DNA of 64,000 nt from Marthasterias glacialis (Eukaryota; Echinodermata; Asteroidea; Forcipulatida; Asteriidae): contig OU452219.1 of NCBI GenBank assembly GCA_911728455.2, positions 11,002,397 through 11,066,396 of the forward strand, in the 5' to 3' direction. Each line of letters opens with the position of its first letter. Position 1 is the stretch's first letter. A program made the position numbers and the translations under genes. This document shows, in pieces, positions 34,501 through 42,807 of the stretch. The notes under the pieces are model-generated. The model was given only the letters and a program-made list of their open reading frames with translations. It had not been told where the DNA came from and made no database searches.

Positions 34501-37500
34501 GATAATCACACAAGAGCATCATCACATTTCAAAACTGCAAAAACAAAGGCACAATGCTTATTCTTTTAAGTCTGTACTTTCCTCCTGTGATTTATTATGA
34601 GTTAAACTTTCATCAAATGTGAATTTTATATGATCAATTCATCAATTTATTTATGATCTATTCGAGAAATTTTGAAAAGGACGGGCATCCAGAAATGACG
34701 CTTTTTGTGTTTTCACGAAGCGACGGGTATATGCCCGTCGCTTCGTGAAAACACAAACGAGCTGTTCCAATGCTTTTGGTATTCATGCACCGTTATACTG
34801 AGCCTGCAGTGTGTATTCGAACAGTTCGGGAACCACAACGGTTCCCACTTATGGTGTGAAGGAAACACAAATTGCCCGAGACTTCCACAGTCTACTGCAA
34901 ATAATGAACACTAGCTCATCTTCAGAGAAACTTAAGACTGTGACCATTCAACCACGGGAGAAGGGTGTTCACATTGACAGCGTGTTTTGTTACGCGTCCA
35001 AGAAGACAAGATAAACTATTGTTATTTTTTTTTAAATATTGTGCACGGCTTTCTGGTGATGAAACCAATTAATACCAAATTGTTCCTGTTTAACCCGTAG
35101 GCCACTACGGACCTGATGTTAAACTTCAGATTCAATAGTTGAAAATACGACACCAACGGAAAATAATTATTATCTGAATTCACCGACTGAACCAACCTAA
35201 CTTATCATCTATCATCTATAAAGAGGAAAACATACTTTTAATTGTTTATTTTTAACTATTCAATTTTCTCTGTCACATTAATCATCCAGTTTTCTTCATA
35301 CGGCAAAACGATCTAGCATAAAATAGCCGAGGTAAATTACTCTTCCACAATCATGAATGAAATTTCTTGAATGCTTTCACTTCCTTTAAGATCTCACGCT
35401 ACTCATTGTAATATTTGTCAGCCAATAAATGAACAACACAACCGATGTTACACGACCCGAAAACAATAATTACACAATTAGACTGGGCAATCCGGTGGTT
35501 GCCGCAAAAAAACACGCGTCTTCTCTCAAAACGACTCGTGACGGTCATGAATTTAAATCACGAGCTACGAACTCAATTCCCTCTTCCATCTGTATTAACC
35601 AATGTTGCCGGTTTGGAACAGTGATTGGAAATTATCTATGCCGCTTAAGTATGGCAGTGCGGGATTAATGGTCGCACGCAGTCGATATCTTTAGGACGTG
35701 GAACACGACGCAAAGTGGGAACATATGGCACCCAATTGTGATTAATTGAATATTTAGCATGATCCGCGGTGAGCATTGACGCATCTCTGAAGGAAAAAAA
35801 AAACACACATTCAAGATGTTAAAGACATAGCTTGGGTGTGTTGTAAGAATTGGCCCCCATACTCCGCGCAGGCAACGAGGGCGATTGCCACTTTGTGGTG
35901 ACTGCTTTGGTACCCCCTCCCCATCCCCCATTTCTATGATCCCCCACTGAAATGCCCTAGTAGAAATGGACTTATGTACCCTTTATTTCGGAGAAAAAAA
36001 AATCCTTGTCCTTTACACGAACGAAGCGTCGGAACTGTGATAAGACACGTGTACATCTTATAGGAGATTTAAAATTCGTCATGGTCCCCAATCTACCTTA
36101 GAAATATTCCCTTGTCTGATACTGTCATCTTCGAGAAAATTGACTTTAAATCCCAGCTTATCCATCTTGCCTCACAAAGTACCAGAACATAGTACCACCG
36201 GTATTCTCTCTTAAACGCAAGTACACGAAATGTCTTCATTAGGCGAGCTGTGTGAATTTTTCTCCGAAACCGATGGGAGGTTTTGTTGTTGTTGTTGCTC
36301 TATCTATGGTTTAACTGAATATTAAGCTTCGATGGAAACTAAATCTACAGCACCTTTAAAGACGGAAACGCTGAGAGATAATGGCAATAATGCTCGACAA
36401 ACATCTCTGTTCGCCATTGCTGATTGAAACTACGCACAACGCCATCCAATTGGTTTATAGAATGACAATAGTCTCTACATAGACACGCAGAGACTGTATA
36501 TGCTCCGTCATTGCACGGGCAAATTAGTTTTAATCGCACATGGGACAGCCTGAAAGGGAATCACATTAATGCTATGAGACCGTGCATTCATTCCTATCTT
36601 CTGAATTTGTCAAGGAAAATATACCCCAAACTATTCCTGTCGATGTCGATGTTTAAACCCATCCCGAGTAGAACGGGATTGGTTTTCGGTAAAAATTGCT
36701 TCATTGCAATGGTTTATCTGCCAAGATGGGCCTGTTTGAGAATGTGGTGCGATTTGTACACATTTGTCTTATAATATCTCACTTGCATGACTATTCAGTC
36801 AAATATTAAGTCCTTGAACGTTGTCATTTCTCAGGTCCATTTTGTTTACCCAAAAACTTACATTGAATGAATTTGGACTTAACGTTTCCACCAATGCTGT
36901 ACAAACCCTCTTCAATGAAACAGAATTTGTAAATCGTATACCTTTTTTTAATAACAATCACGAAATACAAAATATAAACAAGATGTCAACGATTCCTTTG
37001 AATGATGTTTTGGGTTTACGTTGGTTATAAAAAATTAAAAAAAAAATTAAAAAATACATAAAAGATTAATACAATTTTTTTTAAACTCTCCCATACTCAT
37101 CCTACGCTTTGCTCCCCTAACTTTTCTACGTTAAGTTTCTCACGAGGTGTTACCTAAAAATTGCTGTTGTTGATGTTGTTGTTGTTGTCTAATGTCCTGG
37201 GCGTATGTTTGTTTGGCGGGCACGTCCCCTTTAGTGTAACTGCTTTGGAATGTCTGCCACGAGGCGGTATGAGTTGAAGACCCGGCTATATCGCGGTTAA
37301 TACCATGAAACTAACCTCAGGAGAGTGAGCCAAATTGTCAACATGCAGTCTCTGGACACGAGGTGGGCGAAAAGAAAATCTTTATCAAAAAATTCCCTCC
37401 CAGAGGCAATTACCAGACCAATTTCTGGTTTTAGAATTCGATTATTAACCCACTTTAAAGCAAAATAAGTTACAATTATCATTTTAACAGACGAGATATC

Positions 37501-40500
37501 TTACCAGAAGGTTCGTCATGTACGGTAACCGTTATAGTTGTTTAAATATTACTCCTTTACGGCACTGTGATCGGTTCATGGACAGCAACAGTACGTGATG
37601 TATATACAGTAACTTGTGTACATAATTTTGACAAAAATCCTAAAAACAACTGACGGAGACGAGAGCAGGCTGATCAGAAGCTTGAGACAACCGATGCGGT
37701 TCCTCTTTAGACTCAATGCCACAATGGTTCCAGTATAGCACAATTCCGAAACTTCCCAATAAGAGATACAGAGGGAGTGCGTTCATCGAAACCAATGTGT
37801 CGATCCACCACACCACTAGCAAAGCCTCCCACCAAGGAATTTCAAGATTCAGAAGTATTTCTCTGGAGAATTAGTGTTCGTATCATCTTATCGGAGAGCT
37901 TTCAGATTAAACGTGATAATTACTAGTCCTGTGCTCTGTATTTAAAACCAGCACTTGTATTCTCATTCACATAATCATGATCAACATTAACATATGGGGT
38001 GAAATTATTTTGGAACAGTAAATTCTTTTCCATCCATTAGCTAACAGCCAACACATCGTCCATTAGGCATCCAACCTGTGGAAATTTCATTCAGAACAAA
38101 AAAAGTGTTCTATACGATCTGGGGCAACATTCAGAAGCGCACGTTCCTCTGCGCCCATTTCCGTGGATTTTTACATTCATAAATCACAAACCAGATAATC
38201 CAGCAAGCACTTCTTCCAAGCGTTAGCCATGTCAGAATCAACATATATAACGGCTGTGGCTAGACCACTGTCCAAAGCCAAAGACGTTCAATGTGCACGC
38301 CATCTTCTAGTCTTTACAATGCTTGGTTAATTCTTACGATTGAATCGACAACATTGAGCTTCATCTCTACTTTGTACCCGGATATTCTTCTTCCGAGTTT
38401 TTCCCCCTCCACAAATGCCTTCTGAAGGTCAATGCGTGGACAAAGAATTGACTGCGCTGCATTGTGTTAACCACTCATCACAAACCTCCCAATTCAATTT
38501 TCTCTTGATTAAAATGTGTCAAATTGTCTGAGGAAACTCCTTGGGAAGGTCAAGAAATCAGAGTGTTCATCAGTTGACGCGGAAATACCATACCGTAGTT
38601 GTAAGTCATAAAACTACGCCAAATGGTTCCAGTGATACGCGTGGTTGACTCCGGTGGACATAATCCCATTAGGCGGCTTTTAAAATCAATACTTTGAACA
38701 TTTTTATTTTTACATTAAAAAGGTGCGTGATTTTTTAACTACGGCTTGTACAAAAAGGCAGCAAAAAGTTTCCTTCTAAGAAATTACGCCTACAATTGTT
38801 TAAAGGTATTATTACATACACTTTTTGTTTGTTTGTCTGTTTGTTTGTTGTGTTGTTGGTGTGTTTGTGTTTTGTTTGTTTGGTTTTTGTTATTCATTTA
38901 AACATTTCGTTTATTTTTTTTAATTTTTATTTTTATTGTTTATTTGTATTTTATCTATTTATGTATTTATTCACCTATTTATTTATGGTTTTTTTTTGGG
39001 GGGGGGTGGGTGGGTTGAAGAGTAAATAGTTTTTTATCCATTAATCTTCAATAAACACATCATTCTGGCAATCGAAATAAGCAATGATGATTTGGGAGGT
39101 TTCTCAATATCAATTTCTCGATTCTGACAGTATTCCAGGCGGAAATATTTCTGTTGAGGATTGGTACTGGCATAAAGTTTAAAATCAGTCAGCTTTCAGA
39201 CTAAATTTTGTTTTTTTTTCTTTTTCTTTTATAATTACCAATACTGTAACCTCTGTCTCTAACACGAACACTACTACAAATCGAAGGTTATTACAATATT
39301 AAAAACGCAATCACAAATAAAAATGTGCAGTATTGCGATCGATATCTCATTTTGGAGAAACACTTCACAAACCGTTTCCAATCATATTTGTTTTAATTTT
39401 CAGTGTCCTATTATAAATATTTATATGACCAACACAGAGGGAAATCTGCAACCAGACGGGTCAAATACAAAAAAAAGCTCAACATGCTTTGATCTGTAAA
39501 GACCCACATCTGTTCGCAATACACGACCAACAAAAATAATAAATGAATAAAATAAAGTAACGACAAAATCATTAATTTGCAATTGAAAAATCGTCTGCCC
39601 TACCCAGCACACCTGACGTTCTATGAAGAGTATTTCAAAAAGTAATTTTGACGTATTTTGATAAATTATAACTATGTCGATAAAATTAAATTATAACTTT
39701 GTCGAAAAAAAAAACAGAGTGGTAATATACTTCGTATAAAAAAAAAATAATAACAATAAAATAAAATATAATTTAATTAAATTTCTTTCAGAGTGTTGTA
39801 TTTTTATGACTGGGATTACACGGGTAAACCGTAATAAATTACTTCACCAGATTTAACAAAAACATTTTTTGACGTGCTGGCAATTCTAAAATTTGGGCAA
39901 TTAATTACGACTGCCAAGATTTTACATACATTTCTTGTGCACTATAAGAAACTGCTAGAAAAAAAATGGGCATGATACTACTTCGTTGTCTCCTTCAAGT
40001 TTCTTGTAAACAATACACTCTAAAAACTAATTTAGTTAAAACAGCATTAATTGGTCATTGTAGACCATATTTTGGCTACAATGAGTCAAAAATGGTCTAA
40101 AATGACTATATAAGGCTGCTTTGACTAACTTCAGTTTTAGAGTGTAGCCATGTGACAAAAATTCACTGACATTTTAAAATGGATTGTTTTCACGGGTGGC
40201 CAAAGTTTCGTGAAAACGTTTCTACACAATTACAAAAAAACGTAGCCTACATTATTACCGATTTTAAAGGCACTATACAGAATTGGTAAGGATAAAAAAA
40301 CAGTATTGTTTAGTTTCACTACTGTTTAGTTTCTTATTGTATATGAGTTAATACTAGAGCCAACATTTCTGTGAAATATTTCCCTCTGAAGTGCTGTAAT
40401 AGTTCGAGAAAACTGTATCTGAAAACCTTAAAAAACAACAAAAAACCGCAACAGCTGATTTCGGTTGTAACAATCGAAATTAAGGACAATGTGTTTACAT

Positions 40501-42807
40501 GCTGAAAAGTGTGCACGGTTTTTCACTATTTTCTCCTGACTCAGACGACGGATTGAGCCCAAATTTGTTTTTCAATGTAATATTAAATCAGAAAAAGTAA
40601 GAACCAGCTTTACCAATCCTGTAGAATACCTTTAATTTCCTTTTTCGAGGTGAGAGCATCACACGAGCTCCACTCTTTAAATCACTATAGTAAAAGTCTC
40701 TTTAAAGAAGTATTGACAGATCACAACAACAGCGAGACGAAATAGTTATACGTTACCTGCAATTTGTGCATCGGAAAGGTCATCAATCTGAACAGAGAAA
40801 AAGAGGGGAAAATACGCTCACTAATTAAAGGTAAAAAGACGCAATACGTGATCAATTTTAAGAACGATGCAATCATTCCAATTCTCATTTCTCCTGGTTA
40901 TATACTGGCCTGTCCCAAGTAAATAGCGACAAATGCATGCGTTTTTCTATTGGATAAGAAGTGAGTGAAAGTGGATTTTACTGGCATATATGGCACTATT
41001 CCAGATGTAACATTTATTGAGAATTCAAACTGATACGTCTCTATGTTGTTCAAGATGACATGAACTTTAAAGTATTACATTTGGAACCATTCAAACACTT
41101 TCAAGTTTATGTGGGGTGTCTCTCGGAAAACTCAGAGAAGCATCACAGTGTGAATTTTCAAGACAATGTTCGTTATCCTTCCAGAAGCCCCCTTTATATA
41201 TGTTCTCTTTTTAAATGTATAAATTGTGTTTAATTGAATGCATTTTTCGTACACACCTGGAGAACAATTTTTCACTATTAATTTTTTTAACTGTGATGAA
41301 ATAAATAAAATTGAATTGAATTTATTATATCCAAAATACTGCCATGTTGTGAAAACGTGGATGCCTGAACTCGAAACTCACATGCCTAAACTCAAAACTC
41401 AAAAAACGCCTTACCTCGAAACTCACACGCCTAAAACTCAAAACTCACATGCCTAAACTCTAAACTAACCGTACGCCTAAACTCAAAAACCATACGCCTA
41501 AACTTGAAACTCGCGCCTAAACCCGAAACTTACACGCCCCCGTTTGTGTTGTCCTTTTGTAACTTTTTGATTGTTTTTCCCAAAATGTGGAAAGTATATA
41601 CACCTACAAAGATAATGATCTTAATTCCTACCTCTTAAGTTTAATTACAAACCATAATCATTTTAAAGATCAAGTTGAAGTATTGCCCATTCCCATTCGC
41701 CATATCCCAAGAAACTTTCCTTCCAATTCACAAGCGACTGTTTTCATCGTTTTAACAGGTGTTGAGTTACTCATAATAGCATTTTGAGGTACCGGTAGCA
41801 TCGTTGTGTGTTTTTGAATTTTACAAGTTCCTGAGTGTTCAACACAACCTATTAAATTTGATGACAGTCAATCAATATTTTCCCATTAATGGCCACTGCA
41901 AATTATGTCATCTCTCAGCCCATAAAGCATCTTGACAATGCTTCCTTGGTGCGACATCTGGATTAAGGTAGGCCTGAAAAAAACAAACTAAAAGTGGCTA
42001 ACGATGTTGGCCATCCAATACAATGTACTAAAAAGACGCTATAGTTCAACCACAGAGATTTGCTTTCATTTCAAACGGAAATATTTCTCTGAAGAATTGG
42101 TACTGGTCTGAACTTTATAATCAGTGAGCTTTCAGGTTGAAAACAACAAATTTATATGTTGTACCTTGACTTTAATCCAATTGAAACAATCATGATTTTA
42201 CATTTGGTGATACAGTAATTTCGGGTCATCCAGCAGGACTTGCTTTCGGTTAATTACATAGACATCGAACCACAAGATCTAGCAACGGGTCTGTACAATG
42301 GGCCGATTCAGCAGACAATATTACATACGTCCTACGATTAAATTGACCACGTTCAGGCTCGAAACACATGGCTCCGTCAGCCACGGATTGTTTCTTGTAT
42401 TATGAGAGAATTTATCCGAGTTTCTCGATGGCTTTCAAGGGAACAATGGAATCCACAACGATTAATGTTTGTTGTTCATAATCACATCTTTAAGACGGTC
42501 AGCACAGCGTGTGGCGGTCTGGCAACGAGCCTGGTATAAACTCAATTGAAAGGCTATATTATTACGGGGATGTGTTTACACTGGTCAACGATGTATTGTG
42601 CATGCTGGCATAGAGGGGATGGATGTCTGGAATGACGTCCTAAATGGGAAATAAAATCAGATTAAAGCATAAAATCTGATCAGGGTTATTGATCGATGGG
42701 AGGTGTGGTGGGGTGGTTTCAGAATTCAGTGATTATAATACGATGATGATTAAGGTGATGGTAAGACTTACCGGTTTTTTCGCACTCTGATTCCTCTGCG
42801 CAGACAT
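7764..42807 (-). CDS. CALM-like: Calmodulin-like EF-hand protein with N-terminal extension (six exons)
   Basis: I joined six minus-strand exons: 42772-42807, 40757-40787, 18193-18336, 12239-12365, 9294-9412 and 7764-7795. All have GT-AG borders and compatible phases (0, 1, 1, 2, 1), giving 489 nt and 162 aa. Calmodulin family members bind calcium through EF-hands and then grip target proteins. All four loops are canonical: D32-E43, D68-E79, D105-E116 and D142-E153. Each has Asp at position 1, Gly at 6 and Glu at 12. The methionine-rich binding pockets (M83/M84, M121, M137, M157/M158) are largely kept. Differences from calmodulin: residues 1-12 ([12 protein letters not shown]) come from an extra coding stretch in exon 1, one residue is inserted in the linker before EF-hand 4 ([10 protein letters not shown]), and the end is AMMNSDK. 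Intron 2 (22.4 kb) hosts many repeats. It is a calmodulin paralogue rather than the canonical calmodulin gene, whose sequence is nearly invariant in animals. Confidence 0.93.
8306..8700. repeat. Interspersed short motif ttttcacgaagagccaaa
   Basis: At least five related copies occur at irregular spacing (near 8308, 8487, 8578, 8608 and 8680), each a variant of tttcacgaagagccaaaaac. An inverted copy (ggcacttcgtgaaa) is near 8905. Spacing is too irregular for a tandem repeat. The same core returns near 34450 and 34711. Confidence 0.6.
8916..8970. repeat. Perfect hairpin, 27-bp arms
   Basis: The arm beginning aaagctactgaacaattt (8916-8942) is followed after one base by its exact reverse complement (8944-8970). 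The near-zero loop and lack of mismatches imply a recent origin or a foldback MITE remnant. It lies within an intron of the calmodulin-like gene. Confidence 0.92.
9294..9412 (-). CDS. CALM-like: Calmodulin-like gene, exon 5 (end of EF-hand 3 and EF-hand 4)
   Basis: 119 nt from cgtgcag| to |gtaggt. It encodes [19 protein letters not shown], then [20 protein letters not shown]. The segment between AELRHVM and EEMI is one residue longer than in calmodulin. Exons 4 and 5 together are 246 nt, three more than the 243 nt (107+136) I recall for vertebrate CALM exons 4-5. So the outer borders agree and only the intron between them has moved. Confidence 0.95.
9538..9713. mobile_element. MITE family 1, copy 1 (degenerate)
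   Basis: Shares the order gcttaccagaatagggttacc, ccaaaatgcc, gtgattggtatcc, gctaagcagaaaatt and gcagctctatgaaac with the better-preserved copies at 19042 and 21831. The left terminal repeat is eroded. Confidence 0.65.
10809..11185. mobile_element. MITE family 2, copy 1
   Basis: Begins near tacagaattggta and ends near ttaccaagtcctata with flanking ttaaag/ctttaa, an imperfect inverted terminal pair. The inner block (10984-11090) with gtgtttacatgctgac and gactcagacgacggattg matches the copies at 40264 and, inverted, 60399. Confidence 0.65.
11228..11570. mobile_element. MITE family 3, copy 1
   Basis: A 343-bp element with terminal inverted repeats (agctcaacattggtaa at the left, ttaccaatgttgagct at the right) and no coding capacity. 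Internal landmarks are cagatttacatctacctta, gataatgatggtaga and aaccgttttcgcgcaaa. Related copies lie at about 23316, 55153 and 61478. Confidence 0.85.
12239..12365 (-). CDS. CALM-like: Calmodulin-like gene, exon 4 (rest of EF-hand 2, central helix, loop 3)
   Basis: 127 nt from acccag| to |gtatta. It encodes [20 protein letters not shown], then the linker with [21 protein letters not shown]. The central-helix region has [10 protein letters not shown] where calmodulin has KMKDTDSEEE. It ends in phase 2 within the serine codon of GYIS. Confidence 0.97.
14930..15060. repeat. Degenerate tandem repeat (ggggcgactttgcga)
   Basis: About eight imperfect units of 14-18 bp built on gcgactttg with g-rich separators. 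Late units (15018-15053) are nearly identical, while earlier ones have drifted. Confidence 0.75.
15463..15512. repeat. Short inverted repeat around cggtctgccattttgt
   Basis: cggtctgccattttgt (15460s) is mirrored by acaaaatggcggaccg about 20 bp later. It is probably the core of a small MITE, but outer ends were not found. Confidence 0.6.
15698..16083. repeat. (ATG/GAT)n trinucleotide microsatellite
   Basis: About 128 triplets of gat, interrupted by gaa (gat gat gaa) blocks and two gggg-type interruptions. The interruptions fall in groups that look like repeated higher-order blocks, for example runs of gatgatgaa four times near 15835-15870 and again near 15930-15970. Open frames through it (poly-Met, poly-Ser, poly-His) are artefacts of the repeat. 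It lies in an intron of the calmodulin-like gene. Confidence 0.97.
16527..16554. repeat. Poly-A tract
   Basis: Uninterrupted run of about 28 A. It could be a retroposon tail, but no recognisable body precedes it. Confidence 0.8.
17366..17482. mobile_element. MITE family 4, copy 1 (intact palindrome)
   Basis: 117 bp with arms of about 35 bp: acactaggtggcagcagac at the left and its reverse complement gtctgctgccacctagtgt at the right. The loop contains gctctcggaaatgtgcgca. Flanks show gacctttgggg versus aaaagtctccc, part of the inverted structure. Other copies: 50388 and 59768. Confidence 0.9.
18193..18336 (-). CDS. CALM-like: Calmodulin-like gene, exon 3 (EF-hand 1 and start of EF-hand 2)
   Basis: 144 nt from tcaacag| to |gtaaaa. 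It encodes [17 protein letters not shown] followed by the helix with [11 protein letters not shown], and ends in ADADG, the first half of loop 2. Its length matches the 144-nt exon of vertebrate CALM genes as I recall it. Some changes from calmodulin are visible: R25/Q26 for KE, I30 for L, H41 for T, S56 for T and A67 for V. Confidence 0.97.
19042..19240. mobile_element. MITE family 1, copy 2
   Basis: About 199 bp ending in inverted gggcccaattccatacagct and agctctatgaacttgggccc. It contains the family landmarks gcttaccacaacaaag, ccagccaaaatgcc and gtgactggtttcc. No coding capacity. Confidence 0.85.
19886..20152. mobile_element. Foldback repeat with cgaaacgtcg core
   Basis: The left arm (ggtagttcttgcggttg ... 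aaactctttttggaggagtg ... ggctctgg ... agccgttggta) is mirrored by the right arm (taccaacggctcttctcag ... cactcctccaaaag ... catgcaagaactacc). Arms are about 110 bp and imperfect. The centre has gaagaagagcc and gtttcgaaacgtcg, typical of repeat tails in invertebrate retroelements. Short open frames through it reflect the symmetry, not genes. Confidence 0.7.
21831..22016. mobile_element. MITE family 1, copy 3 (best preserved ends)
   Basis: 186 bp with terminal inverted repeats acccaatttcatggagct and agctccatgaaattgggt, the longest clean pair of this family here. Inner landmarks are agcagaaaacag, ggctggtaacc and gtaagcaaacg. Orientation is inverted relative to copy 2 for the inner block. Confidence 0.9.
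22308..22335. repeat. (AG)n microsatellite
   Basis: gagagagag run with one agcgag interruption. Confidence 0.8.
23155..23281. repeat. (CAATT)n pentanucleotide microsatellite
   Basis: About 25 perfect copies of caatt. The lack of drift indicates recent expansion. It abuts a family-3 MITE lacking its left terminal repeat, so the array may have grown at that junction. Confidence 0.97.
23316..23626. mobile_element. MITE family 3, copy 2 (left end missing)
   Basis: Matches copy 1 from cacagatttacatctacc through to the right terminal repeat ccaatgttgagctggggctt. The left terminal repeat is absent, apparently lost near the (CAATT)n array. Confidence 0.85.
23641..24018. mobile_element. hAT-type MITE with perfect 8-bp target duplication
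   Basis: The terminal inverted repeats are cagtgccgtaactaggg at the left and ctttagttacgccactg at the right. They are flanked by identical 8-bp copies of gattaaag at 23633-23640 and 24019-24026. An 8-bp duplication and a CAGTG-type end are marks of hAT transposons. The body is G-rich at the left (ggggggcacaaaaggggg) and C-rich at the right, pairing as subterminal inverted repeats. No transposase. Confidence 0.93.
25337..25468. repeat. Inverted repeat (hairpin) cgagtgttatggttaaaac
   Basis: The left arm cgagtgttatggttaaaact is mirrored by agttttaaccataccacgag at the right. An inner pair (tttatttctccgaggct / agccccgggagaaata) gives a second stem. It is adjacent to the minisatellite element and may be part of it. 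Confidence 0.8.
25496..26531. mobile_element. Inverted-repeat element with 23-bp minisatellite core
   Basis: Left end tgttttataacaccccc followed by tagattctgcct, right end aggcagaacctaa followed by ggggtgttataaa. These are about 40-bp imperfect inverted repeats flanking a large tandem array. There is no coding capacity. The plan (inverted ends plus internal satellite) resembles Helitron-like or foldback satellites. Confidence 0.65.
25550..26412. repeat. 23-bp minisatellite (ggttgctacgggtatagtac att)
   Basis: About 37 units of ggttgctacgggtatagtac plus att. Variant units occur (acaggttta, aagggtcta, ctcgagtata) in a repeating order, for example the block with atagaacattggttgctaag then ctcgagtata occurs three times (about 25660, 25850 and 26085). 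This shows higher-order duplication of about 200-240 bp. Confidence 0.95.
28044..28295 (-). mobile_element. tRNA-derived SINE-like element
   Basis: On the minus strand there is a tRNA-like head (about 28195 down to 28110). It has the 5' part gggcaatcgcggtagtcttg, an A-box-like tggtaagaca and a B box gagttcgaatcccacc. The folding is not a good functional tRNA. The unit is flanked by direct repeats of tttttgcccatacaccga (near 28026 and 28296), which may be target duplications. The rest of the unit is non-coding. Confidence 0.6.
28891..29660 (+). pseudogene. LINE endonuclease domain, broken
   Basis: Fragments in changing frames: [11 protein letters not shown] near 28893, [14 protein letters not shown] near 28972, a longer open piece 29087-29326 with VVYAPTTDS and TMGDLN, and [11 protein letters not shown] near 29512. 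These are the usual endonuclease landmarks (NVR, E-T-R-W, GD-N, SDH). At least three stops or shifts separate them, so it cannot make an enzyme. Confidence 0.8.
30018..31655 (+). pseudogene. LINE reverse transcriptase and C-terminal domain, broken
   Basis: An open segment at 30018-30758 contains [14 protein letters not shown] (RT motif) and [16 protein letters not shown] (first catalytic Asp motif). The active-site box near 30886 reads [12 protein letters not shown]: the Tyr of YADD is replaced by a stop codon (taa). A second open segment (30962-31561) holds the thumb and C-terminal region with [24 protein letters not shown] and [16 protein letters not shown] frame change near 31535 follows. 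Confidence 0.85.
31696..31760. repeat. Inverted copy of the sequence flanking the LINE on the left
   Basis: catcggtgcatgggcaaaaa through ttctttatccccgatgcaaa is the reverse complement, with few changes, of 28252-28312. The LINE is thus bracketed by inverted copies of about 60 bp. Confidence 0.75.
33777..33890 (+). CDS. Exon-like segment on the plus strand, unidentified
   Basis: 114 nt between a good acceptor (tttatttcatacag|) and a donor (aatag|gttcgt). One frame is open throughout with phase 1 at both ends, so it could be skipped without frame loss. The translation runs [20 protein letters not shown] and continues with [17 protein letters not shown], which looks protein-like but belongs to no family I recognise. 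No partner exon was found nearby on the plus strand. It lies inside intron 2 of the calmodulin-like gene on the opposite strand. Confidence 0.25.
34704..34757. repeat. Near-perfect hairpin, 27-bp arms, no loop
   Basis: tgttttcacgaagcgacggg meets cccgtcgcttcgtgaaaaca with only one wobble mismatch near the centre (34728/34733). The same core without its mirror image occurs at 34449-34473 (ttttcacgaagggacgggca), and part of it at 34678. Confidence 0.92.
38820..38990. repeat. T-rich low-complexity tract, (TTTG)n and (TATT)n
   Basis: Irregular tttg units followed by tattta units. The open frame across it (Phe/Leu/Cys/Val-rich) is a composition artefact. Confidence 0.8.
40264..40632. mobile_element. 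MITE family 2, copy 2
   Basis: Ends in ttaaaggcactatacagaat and gtagaatacctttaa with inner ttggtaa/ttaccaa, an imperfect inverted pair. The inner block ttacatgctgaaaagtgtgc and gactcagacgacggattg is shared with copies 1 and 3. Confidence 0.75.
40757..40787 (-). CDS. CALM-like: Calmodulin-like gene, exon 2
   Basis: A 31-nt micro-exon between ctgttcag and gtaacg, encoding [10 protein letters not shown] plus one base. It corresponds to ADQLTEEQIA of calmodulin. From memory, the equivalent exon in vertebrate CALM genes is also 31 nt, which supports this call despite its small size. Confidence 0.9.
40788..42771 (-). other. Intron 1 of the calmodulin-like gene
   Basis: 2.0 kb from gtaagt to ctgttcag. 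It contains a degenerate tandem repeat at 41360-41545. No further exon was recognised. Confidence 0.85.
41360..41545. repeat. Degenerate tandem repeat (ctcgaaactcacacgcctaaa)
   Basis: About eight units of 20-27 bp with the alternating words aaactca and cgcctaaac. Units have drifted in length. Confidence 0.8.
42772..42807 (-). CDS. CALM-like: Calmodulin-like gene, coding exon 1
   Basis: ATG at 42807 followed by 12 codons ([12 protein letters not shown]), ending CCG|gtaagt, phase 0. In ordinary animal calmodulin genes the first coding exon contributes only the ATG, so the eleven extra codons form a new basic, Gln/Ser/Lys-rich tail. This ATG was chosen because its frame runs exactly into the donor and joins exon 2 in frame. 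The open frame continues upstream without another obvious start context. Confidence 0.75.

Larger units (their letters stand above)
18337..40756 (-). other. Intron 2 of the calmodulin-like gene (22.4 kb)
   Basis: A long intron filled with mobile and simple repeats, listed separately: MITE family 1 copies, a foldback near 20 kb, (AG)n at 22308-22335, (CAATT)n, a hAT-type MITE, a minisatellite element, a SINE-like tRNA relic and a LINE. Stretches without annotation (about 24.1-25.3, 26.6-28.0, 31.9-33.7 and 35.0-40.2 kb) are AT-rich with no supported gene. A plus-strand exon-like segment at 33777-33890 is the only coding candidate. Confidence 0.85.

Noticed and set aside
38796..39029. Cys/Phe/Val-rich hydrophobic open frame resembling a membrane protein
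   Set aside because: Produced by (TTTG)n and (TATT)n low-complexity DNA.
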